Below, one piece after another: positions 44,881-55,100 of a stretch of 64,000 nt of DNA; position 1 is the first letter of the stretch, and each line of letters starts with the position of its first letter. A model generated the notes under the pieces. That model searched no databases. It was given only the letters and a program-made list of their open reading frames with translations, and was not told where the DNA came from. This stretch comes from Microglena sp. YARC (Eukaryota > Chlorophyta > Chlorophyceae > Chlamydomonadales > Chlamydomonadaceae), in assembly GCA_022414725.1 (NCBI GenBank), contig CM039466.1:38552175-38616174 (forward strand), read 5' to 3'. Made by a program: the position numbers and the translations under genes.

Positions 44881-45300
44881 AGTGGGGCCAATGGACTACC
44901 CTTACCAAGGCCTGCCCATGGGTGGTCTCAGAATTGCATTTAGAGATCTGAGTAAACAGTTAGCAAAAAAAAACAAATGAGGGCTGACCCTCCCCCCCCC
45001 CCCCCCCCCCTCCCCTTAATCGAGGAAATAAAAAAAAAATGCTCAATACATAGCTAAAATTAATGTTATATACGTCCTATGCTCAGAATTAATTGATCGG
45101 CTTATATCAACTTTTCGTAGAGGATGCTACCTCATGTCCTCATGTAGGTATGTAGATATTCACATGTCCTACTTTAGTAAGAAGGAGGATATCAAGATGT
45201 GAAATTAATCAGGATGTGAAAGCATTCGGGAGGTGAGATTAATTTCTGACTATGTTTAGGTTCTTCCTATGAGAATGATCTGATGTTCAAGGTAACAAAA
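44881..45300. other. Intergenic sequence with poly-C and A-runs
   Basis: Poly-C at about 44992-45013; the rest shows no feature I can support. Confidence 0.3.
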
Positions 45301-45610
45301 ATGATGAGGGCACTGTAGCATGAACTCAGGGCCCCCGTTGGAAAAACGATTGTTTGGGATTCAGTTCATCACTGTTTCTTGTTGGCCCTTCCTATCACGG
45401 TTGGACAAGTTCCTTAAAGCAATTCAGGGGATGAACTGGAAAAAACGTTTCCTCAAGAACTCGTACTTTGTCTCATGAAATCGAGACTTTTGGCCTTGAA
45501 ATCCAAGAATTATCGACAATTATCGACGAAGTACGAAACGTTTGTCCAGTTCATCCCCTGAATTGCTGTAAGCCTATTGGGCCTACTCCTGGAATGTAAC
45601 ATACATACAT
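45301..45610 (+). mobile_element. S2 SINE-like element interrupted by a MITE
   Basis: The S2 element (GAACTCAGGGCCCCCGTTGG, TTTGGGATTCAGTTCATCA, TTGGACAAGT) breaks at TCCTTA (45416) and resumes at TAAGCCTATTGGGCC (45569), so its body can be read across the insert. It ends near ACATACATACAT (45608). Confidence 0.75.
45417..45568. mobile_element. 152-bp MITE with 23-bp terminal inverted repeats, TA target duplication
   Basis: The ends are AGCAATTCAGGGGATGAACT and its complement, perfect over about 23 bp apart from the outermost base. TA lies on both sides, as in Tc1/mariner-type insertions. It sits inside an S2 element, which proves insertion and gives the relative age. Confidence 0.85.
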
Positions 45611-46215
45611 GAGGGCCTGTAATCACGAGGTAGCTTGAACTTGAACTTGGTAACATAGCTTCAGCCAGCAATTTGGCTGCTCGCCGTCTTCAGCAGTAAA
45701 AATATTATTACCAGGAGTGTTATTACGAGGTAAGGAGTGCCAAGTCGCTCTACTCCTTGGAGTAGGTATCGGATATTTTGTCGGGATAAGGAAGTGAACG
45801 AAGGTTCAGTCAGCATTCAAGTAAGACATTAAACAAAATGTAAGCGGGTAAGAAAGGCGAAGAATGCGTGCAAGGCGAGAAATGAGTTTTATGAGGAAGT
45901 TTACGCTCGTCATCGTGCGTGAAAGACGAGTATTAGTTTCCACCAGGGTGGATGTTAGCCATGATAGCTGAACTGGATCCTAAACAATGCTAACAAGCAT
46001 CACAGACAGGAGGTCAGCGCGAGGGTTGTACTTGCCAAATAAGTGCAGGGGTGATGTCGCCAGACGATTCATGAAAAAATCTGAATCGACGTTGCGACAA
46101 TTGGAGTATGGGGGCTGAATGCGAACGAAAGAAAGCTATGAAAGGTGTAAGCATACAAAGCATGTTGCTTTCGCTTATCATAATAGAGAGATCAACATCA
46201 ATATGGACCAACAGC
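45611..46215. other. Intergenic sequence without clear features
   Basis: Mixed sequence with no frame over 67 codons and no repeat family that I recognise. Confidence 0.35.
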
Positions 46216-46440
46216 AACCTTCACGTTGAGCCTCGTTAACCTCGTTAGTTTTGACTTGCGTATTGTACACTCTTGTTGTACACTCTTAGTGTGTACAACA
46301 AGAGTGTAACCTTGTACACTCTTATTGTTTTGACTTAAGTATTGTACACTCTTGTAGTACACTCTTAGTGTGTACAATAAGAGTGTAACCTTGTACACTC
46401 TTATTGTACACTCTTATTGTTGTACCCCTACCAAGTTTGA
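46216..46440. repeat. TGTACACTCTT hairpin repeat cluster
   Basis: TTGTACACTCTTGTTGTACA, ACACTCTTAGTGTGTACAAC and AAGAGTGTAACCTTGTACAC occur twice. The words are mutually complementary (TGTACACTCTT and AAGAGTGTACA), so the region can fold into several nested hairpins. Confidence 0.7.
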
Positions 46441-46743
46441 TAGTTACTCTCTGCTACCTTATTTCCTAGTCAGCCCAGGTAATCCCTAGTCAGCCCACGG
46501 CCAGGTCAGCTAAGCGAACAATTATTTGCTAAATAGTAGTAGCTCCAAGGCCAGCCTAGGTAGCTACTACTATTTACTCTAAAGCTCCTCACAAGAGTAA
46601 ATAGTAGAATCTACCTCTAATTTATATCTACATATTACCAGCAAACTCTTATGATCATTGAAACTATTAAACCTTCACTTGACTTGAATTTCTAGTTACA
46701 GAAATGTTTGTTCAGACTTTCCAGCACAGTTAGTATCTCGATC

Positions 46744-47166
46744 TCAATCTCGCTCATTCGCCAAATCCGCCACGCCGTTACTAGGATGACCAAAACAAAG
46801 ATGAAGATTGACATGATATACCCCCCGTGTCTCACTCTGGGGGAGTCGACTACGATCTGCATCCAATTTTCGATTAGCAGAAGCCTGAGCCTGAGAGAAA
46901 GGCAGCGCATCAAGGCTGCCAAAGACGAGGCTTCCAAAAGACATACCAGTGTACATCAAGAGTGGCCTGAGTCGATCGTCGTCCTTATGGCCAATGCTGG
47001 GCGCTCTGAAGTCCTTGTCAACGAGCTGCAAGCGACTAGGGGGACAGACACATTCCAGTGAGATGAGGTTTCCATGGCAATCTGCACATTCCCAATTTCC
47101 AAGTAGCAACCTAGTGATTCCTAGGCACGCCGCCTTATCATAAATCGAGTTGTCTTTACTTGCCAC
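46744..47166 (-). CDS. 140-codon minus-strand ORF, hypothetical (doubtful)
   Basis: Non-repetitive stretch with open frames on both strands (plus strand 46708-47061). The minus-strand frame has NWECADCHGNLISLECVC near its start, a CxxC-like cluster, but no family is recognised. It could be an exon remnant, a transposon relic or chance. Another minus frame (47209-47487) of basic composition lies just upstream of it in transcription order. Confidence 0.2.
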   Translation of the reverse strand: MASKDNSIYDKAACLGITRLLLGNWECADCHGNLISLECVCPPSRLQLVDKDFRAPSIGHKDDDRLRPLLMYTGMSFGSLVFGSLDALPFSQAQASANRKLDADRSRLPQSETRGVYHVNLHLCFGHPSNGVADLANERD

Positions 47167-47499
47167 GCCCCATAACGTCTAATGCCTTGCTTCCTTTCTA
47201 AATGGGTCTCACATTATACTCTCCCCGTGTGCTGATGCTTCGATCGGAAAGTCGGGGAACGCGCTGGTACCGAGTTGGCGAATCATGGGCGAAACCATAC
47301 TGCCAAACCGTATTCCGTCCACTGCCAACCTGGCTGCACACCCAACCTCATCGCTCCAACGACCTCGCAGCTGACGATCGAGACGTTCACGTTTGCGCAC
47401 GATCAACCTCGCAGTAGGCCGATTTCGCTTGCCTTTATGGTTTCTTTTGATTCCTACCTGATTTCTTGTGCGATTGTAGTTCTTCATAAATTAATATAT

Positions 47500-47831
47500 G
47501 AAGAAGAACATTAAGAATCCCAGCCTGAAATCTAAGAGGCCTGCGAATAAGTGCTCTCCAACCTGTCCATCGATTTCCATGGGTTGGCCCCAGCTTGTTT
47601 TTTTTTATTGTCTTGAGTGAGTCTTAATTATCCAGGGAAGCAGTCACTTCCTCACCCCAGCTCTAACCTGCACAGCCACCTGCTATGGCCTTAATCAATT
47701 GTGGTCATTTGAGAAGGTGGAGATCTCAAACAGATCTGAGGCCTTCCCAAATATCTCAACCTGCAACTTATCGTGGGTTGTTACAGTGCATGTCAATCAT
47801 AATTTGAGTTTAGAGTATGCCAATCATAAAT
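47500..47831. other. Unassigned sequence
   Basis: I see no gene or repeat family here apart from a short GGGTTGGCCCCAGCTTG word near 47580 that also occurs around 29810 in complement. Confidence 0.3.
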
Positions 47832-48014
47832 TAGGGAATGGCAAGATGGTATCATATGATATCATGTCATAATATGATATCATATGATGCCGGCGGCCTG
47901 GCTAGGCTAAATTGACCATTTATGTATGTACAAGACCATATGATGCAATTTGTATGATATCATATGATTTCATACTCGCCTTTTGTCAGCATCATATGAT
48001 TTGCCGGTCCCTAA
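47832..48014. mobile_element. A-family palindromic MITE (about 180 bp)
   Basis: Ends GGGAATGGCAA and TTTGCCGGTCCC, flanked by TA on both sides. Interior: ATCATATGATATCATGTCAT, GATGCCGGCGGCCTGGCTAG and ATGATGCAATTTGTATGATA. The other full-length copy, at 51329, matches in order. Confidence 0.8.
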
Positions 48015-48239
48015 GCATATTGCACCACGCAAACAGCCAATGGTGGCCCAGTTATCCACGATGTTCAGGCTGGTGTCCCTGAAGTTCAACTATGCTCAGT
48101 GAATAGTAATACCTGCAGGCATCCGACTGCTTCCGACTAATAATACCTAAAATATATCAACAACCCCAAACAAATATAGGAAGCTGTAGCCTGACAAAAT
48201 AACAATCGCACAGAGAATCAAGGTCTATCTGAGTATCTG

Positions 48240-48260
48240 TCTGTGTGTCTGCCTGTGTAT

Positions 48261-48312
<52 letters not shown>

Positions 48313-48332
48313 GTCTGCCTGCCTGTGTCTGT

Positions 48333-48363
<31 letters not shown>

Positions 48364-48570
48364 CATGCATGTATGTATGTATGTATGTATGTATGTATGT
48401 ATGTATGTATGTAGTATGTATGTATATGTATGTATGTATGTATGTATGTATGCATGAGCATGTATGTATGTATGTAATGTATGTATGTATGTATGTATGT
48501 ATGTATGTATGTATGTATGTATGTATGTATGTATGTGTGTATGTGTGTATGTGTGTATGTATGTATGATT
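48240..48570 (+). repeat. (CTGC)n followed by (TATG)n microsatellite
   Basis: CTGCCTGCCTGC from about 48260 to 48365, then TATGTATG to 48565 with small interruptions. The Arg/Gln/Ala and Cys/Val/Tyr frames are artefacts of the repeats. Confidence 0.95.
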
Positions 48571-49056
48571 GATGGCTAGGTAGGCAGATTAATGTCAAGG
48601 TAGGCAGATTGAAAATTCAGGGTATTATTATGTTTTCCCCCTTCCTTCTTGTCCTCAACTTCGACTGAAACCCAAACTGTAATGAATCGCAGATTGACCA
48701 TCCCCCCCATTTACACGACTGGCATAGTGCACTTGGTACTGATCAGTCGAAGCGAGCCCCAGGATGAAGGAGCAGTGGGCACTCACTGGGTTGGCGTGGT
48801 GACGCTGAGACCACTCCTCCCCCCGTTCCACATGAGCTTTGGTTGACAGGTGTGGTGGTTGCTGTTGTTGGTGTTGGTGGTGGTCATGGTTGACAGGTGT
48901 GGTGGTTGCTGTTGTTGGTGTTGGTGGTGGTCATGGTTGGCAGGTGTGGTGGTTGCTGTTGTTGTTGTTGTTGTTGTTGGTGGTGGTGGTTGCTGTTGTT
49001 GCTGTTGTTGTTTTTGTTTTTGTGGTGGTGGTGGTGGTTGACAGCTGTGGTGGTGC

Positions 49057-49089
<33 letters not shown>

Positions 49090-49165
49090 ACAGGTGTGGT
49101 GGTTGCTGTTGTTGTTGATGGTTGTGGTGGTGGTGGTGGTGGTGGTGTTTGATAAGTTGACAATT
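48571..49165 (+). repeat. TTGACAGGTGTGGTGG repeats in GTTGTTG/GGTGGT tract
   Basis: GTTGACAG then GTGTGGTGGTTGCTGTTG occurs at 48843, 48890 and 49088 (variant TTGGCAG at 48937), two steps being 47 bp. ACAG|GTGTGG could be a copied donor, which would make 48650-48850 the tail of an exon, but no open phase of useful length is convincing. Confidence 0.5.
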
Positions 49166-49440
49166 CCAGGGAATTTTAGGAGCCCACTTTTTTTACTCAT
49201 TAACCTCTTGTCCACTATGGGGGACATGCCTATCATTTCCTACGGGATTTGGAATGGAACTTCTGAGAGCTCGCCCCTTCGATACTGGCCATATCTCTAT
49301 ACATTCTTCCACAGACATCCTTCGATATATACCGGTTACTTTAATATGCACTGTTTTGATATTAGCCGCGCTGCTGTTCATCGTTCCTGAATTGTCCTCT
49401 GTGATAATGGTATGCGCTAGCACCACTGGACACACAGGAG
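49166..49440. other. Unassigned sequence
   Basis: Mixed sequence with only short frames on both strands; nothing recognised. Confidence 0.3.
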
Positions 49441-49805
49441 GCTGCAATTGAGAACAGTGACTTGATCAATGGCAAAACAATTGCTGGCACAAGTTTATTG
49501 AGCAAAGCGACTTGATCAATGCCAGCAAAACAATTGCTGGCACAAGTTTGTTGAGCAAAGCGACTTGATCAATGCCAGCAAAACAATTGCTGGCACAAGT
49601 TTATTGAGCAAAGCGACTTGATCAATGCCAGCAAAACAATTGCTGGCACAAGTTTGTTGAGCAAAGCGACTTGATCAATGCCAGCAAAACAATTGCTGGC
49701 ACAAGTTTGTTAAGCAAAGCGACTTGATCAATGCCAGCAAAACAATTGCTGGCACAAGTTTGTTGGAAATAGTGACTTGGTCAATGGCAAAATAATTGCT
49801 GGCAC
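49441..49805 (+). repeat. 53-bp tandem repeat with an 8-bp stem hairpin in each unit
   Basis: Six to seven units with CGACTTGATCAAT and GCCAGCAAAACAATTGCTGG C; the step is 53 bp (49508, 49561 and 49614). GCCAGCAA and TTGCTGGC pair around an AACAA loop in every complete unit. The first and last units have GGCAAAACAATT and lose the stem, which suggests the hairpin arose within the array or is kept by homogenisation. Confidence 0.85.
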
Positions 49806-49889
49806 TCTGGCAGAATCAAAACAGCTTCATATAATACTGAACAACCTAGTTTAACCAGGAAGTTGGACTTGGTAGCTTTATTACTCGAT

Positions 49890-50560
49890 CTATGAAGCCC
49901 CATCCCATCTCCCGCCCTCATCCGTTATTTGTCCATCTAATACGCATCCCATCCTCATTTTCATCTCCATCTCCATCTCCATCTCCATCATCTTCATCTC
50001 CATCTCCATCTCCATCTCCATCTCTCCATCTCCATCATCTCCATCTCCATCATCTCCTCATCATCTCTCATCTCCATCATCTCCATCTCTCTCCAATCAT
50101 CTCCATCATCTCCATCTCCATCATCTCCATCTATCATCTCCATCATTCTGCCATCATCATCTCCCCTCTCCATCTCCAATCATCTCCATCACTCTCCATC
50201 ATCTCCATCATCCCATCATCCATCATCTCCATCATCTCCATCATCTCATCAATCTCCATCATCCATCATCTCCATAATGCTTCCATCATCTCATCTCCAT
50301 CATCTCCATCTCATCATCCATCCATCATCTCATCTCTCATCTCTCATCTCCCATCATCTCATCATCTCCATCATCTCCATCTCATCATCTCCATCTCCAT
50401 CTCCATCTCCATCTCCATCTCCATCTCCATCTCCATCTCCATCTCCATCTCCCTCATCCCATCCATCTCCATCCTCCCATCTCCTCATCCATCTCATCTC
50501 CATCTCCATCCTCACATCTCTCATCTCCATCTCATCTCATCCCATCTCCCATTCCCCCAA
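49890..50560 (+). repeat. (ATCTCC)n and CATCATCTCC tract
   Basis: 650 bp of ATCTCCATC and CATCATCTCCATC with many small length changes, ending in CCCAAACCCAAACCC (about 50566-50590). The Ser/Ile/His frames on the + strand are artefacts. Confidence 0.9.
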
Positions 50561-50621
50561 ACCCAAAACCCAAACCCAAACCCAAACCCACAACTCAACC
50601 TGCTCCCTTCTTATCCTATAG

Positions 50622-50689
50622 GGAACACGGGACATAGACGCGCAACTAGTTTGAATCAACAAGCTGTGCACCCCATTTGGTCCTTTCAG
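50622..50689 (+). CDS. Possible exon upstream of the unknown gene (doubtful)
   Basis: Acceptor-like CTTCTTATCCTATAG, donor GTACCG. Only one phase is open: NTGHRRATSLNQQAVHPIWS then FQ. It leaves in phase 0, whereas the exon at 51806 needs phase 1, so at least one further exon would be required. What speaks for it: after the donor, an intron unit of about 110 bp (GATAGGCTGTTCTCTGGGGC, AAGTATAA.CC.TGCCC) repeats about three times, as beside other donors. Confidence 0.25.
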
Positions 50690-51328
50690 GTACCGTGTCC
50701 CAACCCTTGTCATTTGACATGCCTTTCTATTGGGATTACCATATGTGTATGCAACTTCTACTTCTGTCAATAAGTATAAACCATGCCCCATCTCTTTGCA
50801 TTTGATAGGCTGTTCTCTGGGGCTTCCACTATATATCCACGACTTTTACTTACATTCTTAAGTATAAGCCTGAGCCCAACACTTTGCATTTTATAGGCTG
50901 TTCTCAGTGGCTTACACTCTATGTGTAGATTCGTATCCCTAGTAATATCGTTAGTCTAGTCTTTATCGGTTAGTATAAAACTGTGCCCAAATCGAATCAT
51001 TCGGTTCATCTGTATATGGGCCTTGCAGTCCTCCCTATACCCAAGCAGATGCTCAACCCACAGTGTTTTTTATTTCAGATTTCTGTAGTCCTGGTCGAGT
51101 AGCTACTTGGGCTACTCAACCCTGATTTCAGTATTGTTGCGTCATGCATGGCGGAGCGCGAAGCGCGGAGCTGGGGGGTCGGGGGGCAGGCGTCCCGATA
51201 TCGGGGGTCCGGGGGTTAGCATTCTACGGAATGGCGACAGAATGGCGATGCGTCGTCGAAAAAAGAAACACTGGCTCAACCCTCTCACCTGCGCTCAAGC
51301 TTACGCACCCTAGCCCCCACGTATATGT
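50690..51328 (+). repeat. ~110-bp tandem units, then plain sequence
   Basis: Units with CTTTGCATTT.ATAGGCTGTT and TAAGTATAA(A/G)CC occur three to four times between 50690 and 51000. 51000-51328 has no recognised feature. Confidence 0.5.
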
Positions 51329-51512
51329 AGGGAACGGTAATGTGATATCATATGATATCATGTCATCATATGATATCATATGATGCCGGCAGTCTGACTA
51401 GGCTAAAGTTACCATTTACATACAGTATCATATGATGCAATTCATATGATACAATGATATCATATGATATCAGAATCGCCTTGTCGGTAATCATATGATT
51501 TACCGGTTTCCT
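51329..51512. mobile_element. A-family palindromic MITE
   Basis: TAGGGAACGGTAATGTGATA at the left, GATTTACCGGTTTCC at the right, with ATCATATGATATCATGTCAT and GATGCCGGCAGTCTGACTAG inside, matching the copy at 47832. Confidence 0.8.
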
Positions 51513-51677
51513 TCGTATATGCACTGACACAACATCTTTAAACTAGGCACATCACCCCTAAAGATATCAATTTCGTTCGATATATCATATAATTTCATTC
51601 GATATATTGACACATCGTACGATGTAGCATGGCATGTTGTAAGATACCGCACACGCACACGCACATGTAGTAACGAT

Positions 51678-51706
51678 ATAATATATATATATATATATAT
51701 CATATA

Positions 51707-51746
<40 letters not shown>

Positions 51747-51770
51747 ATATATATATTATATATATATGAT
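51678..51770. repeat. (AT)n microsatellite
   Basis: TATATATA with ATCATATA and ATTATATA interruptions, ending about 35 bp before the acceptor of the exon at 51806. Confidence 0.95.
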
Positions 51771-51805
51771 CCACGACATCAGTAATTTGAAAACCCTATC
51801 TGCAG

Positions 51806-52135
51806 GTCCATGCGTCGCTGAGCTGGCTGGATACTTCACCAGGCTGGTGATGCAGCATGTCACCCCAACTGAACCTTGCTCTCAGAGAGAAAACGATAAC
51901 AAGGATCAGAAGGAAAGGAATTCATTGGATTCAATTCCAGGCAGCAGCTTTGCAGGGAGCAACATTGGGCACAGTCAAACTCAAGCTGAGCAACACGAGC
52001 AAACTCAACCTGGGCCCTCTGGTCAGGTTTTGCAAAGCTCAGGCCATGAGGAAGAGGCTCTTGGCTTCATGCCTGTTGCTTCGGATGCCTTGGCCAGATA
52101 CCTGGCAGACTCAGAGGGATACGCCACGGGAACAG
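51806..52135 (+). CDS. Unknown gene exon a (109 codons)
   Basis: Acceptor ACCCTATCTGCAG, donor GTGAGA, phase 1 to phase 1. It encodes [20 protein letters not shown], a hydrophilic Gln/Ser-rich middle, and [18 protein letters not shown]. Eight tail copies with donors follow. Confidence 0.6.
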
Positions 52136-55100
52136 GTGAGATCCACCTTACCCCTAAACACTGTTGCTTCTGATGCCTTGTGCCACATAAAACTGGCAGA
52201 TCTCAGAAGGATAAACGCCCAACGGTAACAGGTGCGATCCACCTTCCTCCTAAACACTGTCGCTTGTGATACCTTGGCCAAATACCTGACAGAATAAAAA
52301 GAATACGCCACGGAAACAGGTGAATCCACTTACTCCTAAACACTGTTGCTTGTGATACCTTGGCCCAATACCTGGCAGAATCAAAAGGCACCACAGGAAT
52401 AGGTGATATCCACCTTACTCCTAAACACTGTCGCTTTTGATACCTTGGCCAAATACCTGACAGAATCAAAAGAATACGCCAGGGGAACAGGTGAGATCCA
52501 CCTTACTCCTAAACACTGTCGCTTGTGACACCTTGGCCAGATACCTGGCAGAATCAAAAGGATGCACCACAGGAACAGGTGAGATCCACCTTACTCCTAA
52601 ACACTGTCACTTGTGATGCTTGCCAGATACCTGGCAGAATCAAAAGGATACACACGGGGAACAGGCTGAGATCCACCTTACTCCTAACACTCGTCGCTTG
52701 ATGCCTTGGCCAGATACCTGACAGAATCAAAAGGATACACCACGGGAACAGGTGCGATCCACCCTACTCCTAAACACTGTCGCTTTTGATACCTTGGCCC
52801 AATACCTGGCAGAATCAAAAGGACACACCACGGGAACAGGTGAGATGAGTTTTTTGAATCTGAAACAGTTCGTCAATGTATAGCCCCTCCTTTCATGGTT
52901 GGAAAATTCTCTTTCGACGATTTGGTCTACCCCTGGACATTGACAACATACAAAATCAAGACATACATTCTTGTACCTGGGGCACACCCACATGTACGTA
53001 CGATGTGTAAGTGAGATCCACCTTACTCCTAAACACTGTTTCCTTTGGGGCTACGCGTAGCAGCTTCTAGGCAGCTCCCTTTCTGCGTCCTTGGTCCAAA
53101 ACCGAAGCTAGGTAGTGCGTCTGGAAGCTGTTATTACATGATTTAGAATGCAGATGAAAGCTGTGGGATTGACGCATTGGCTGGCCAATGAAGCTTGCTG
53201 GAAGCTGCCAGGAGTATCCCTAAAGGGTGCACATAGTACATACTGTAACAATTTTCATTCTTCTGTATCATTCAAATTAACATCATCATTACATCCCGCA
53301 TTCATCACATCATTACATTACCATTCATCACATCATTACACTACCATTCATCACATCATTACATTACCAATAATCACATCATTACATTACCATTCATCAC
53401 ATCATTACATTACCATTCATCACATCATTACATTACCATTCATCACATCATTACATTACCAATCATCACATCATTACACTACCATTCATCACATCATTAC
53501 ATTACCATTCATCACATCATTACATTACCATTCATCACATCATTACATTACCAATAATCACATCATTACACTACCATTCATCACATCATTACATTACCAA
53601 TAATCACATCATTACATTACCATTCATTACATCATTACATTACCATTCATCACATCATTACATTACCAATCATCACATCATTACATTACCATTCATCACA
53701 TCATTACATTACCATTCATCACATCATTACATTACCATTCATCACATCATTACACTACCATTCATCACATCATTACATTACCAATAATCACATCATTACA
53801 CTACCATTCATCACATCATTACATTACCAATAATCACATCATTACATTACCATTCATCACATCATTACACTACCATTCATCACATCATTACATTACCATT
53901 CATCACGTCATTACATTCCCAATAATCACATCATTACACTACCATTCATCACATCATTACATTACCAATAATCACATCATTACATTACCATTCATCACAT
54001 CATTACATTACCATTCATCACATCATTACATTACCATTCATCACATCATTACATTACCATTCATCACATCATTACATTACCAATCATCACATCATTACAT
54101 TACCATTCATCACATCATTACATTACCATTCATCACATCATTACATTACCAATCATCACATCATTACATTACCATTCATCACATCAGTGCATTACCACGC
54201 ATCACATCATTACATTACCATTCATCACATCATTACATTACCATTCATCACATCATTACATTACCACGCATCACATCATTACATTACCAATCATCACATC
54301 ATTACATTACCAATAATCACATCATTACATTACCATTCATCACATCATTACATTACCATTCATCACATCATTGCATTACCATTCATCACATCATTACATT
54401 ACCATTCATCACATCATTACATTACCAATCATCACATCATTACATTACCATTCATCACATCATTACATTACCATTCATCACATCATTACATTACCATTCA
54501 TCACATCATTACATTACCATTCATCACATCATTACATTACCAATAATCACATCATGAAATGATCACTGTAGCAAGAATTCATGGCCCCCGTCACATTACC
54601 ATCCCATCCACATGCTATCATTACATTTCAGTACATGCAATCGTCATTATTTAAAAATCCTTGCAACTCCAACCGTGCACTTCCTCGTGTGGCTGCTTGG
54701 CATCTCCTTTACCAGTGTAGCCAGTTTTTTATAAACATGACTGTTCTCATCAACAACGACATTATCGGCATATTTCTTTGAGTCACTTCTCATCATTGAG
54801 TCACTTCTCATCATCGAGTCACTTCTCATCATTGAATCCATTGAGTCACCTCTCATCATTGAGTCCATTGAGTCATCTCTCATCATTGAGTCCCCGTGGC
54901 GATACAGGTGACGCCAACATCACCACTGGGCAGAGAAGGCAGGAACTAGAAGCTGCCCACAGGTTTGACCTCATCTTTCACTACGGAGCTCATGACGGCG
55001 CCACCAACGAGGAAATGGCGATGGCCGCATGGGCTTGGAGGGAGCATCTCATGATGACATAGGTACGCAATGCATACAGTTATCAATGTGGTTAGTTATG

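Noticed and set aside
50566..50592. Telomere-like CCCAAACCCAAACCC
   Set aside because: Too short, wrong unit for known plant or algal telomeres, and directly attached to an (ATCTCC)n tract.
53281..54560. CRISPR-like regular array
   Set aside because: A 23-bp tandem repeat with no spacers.
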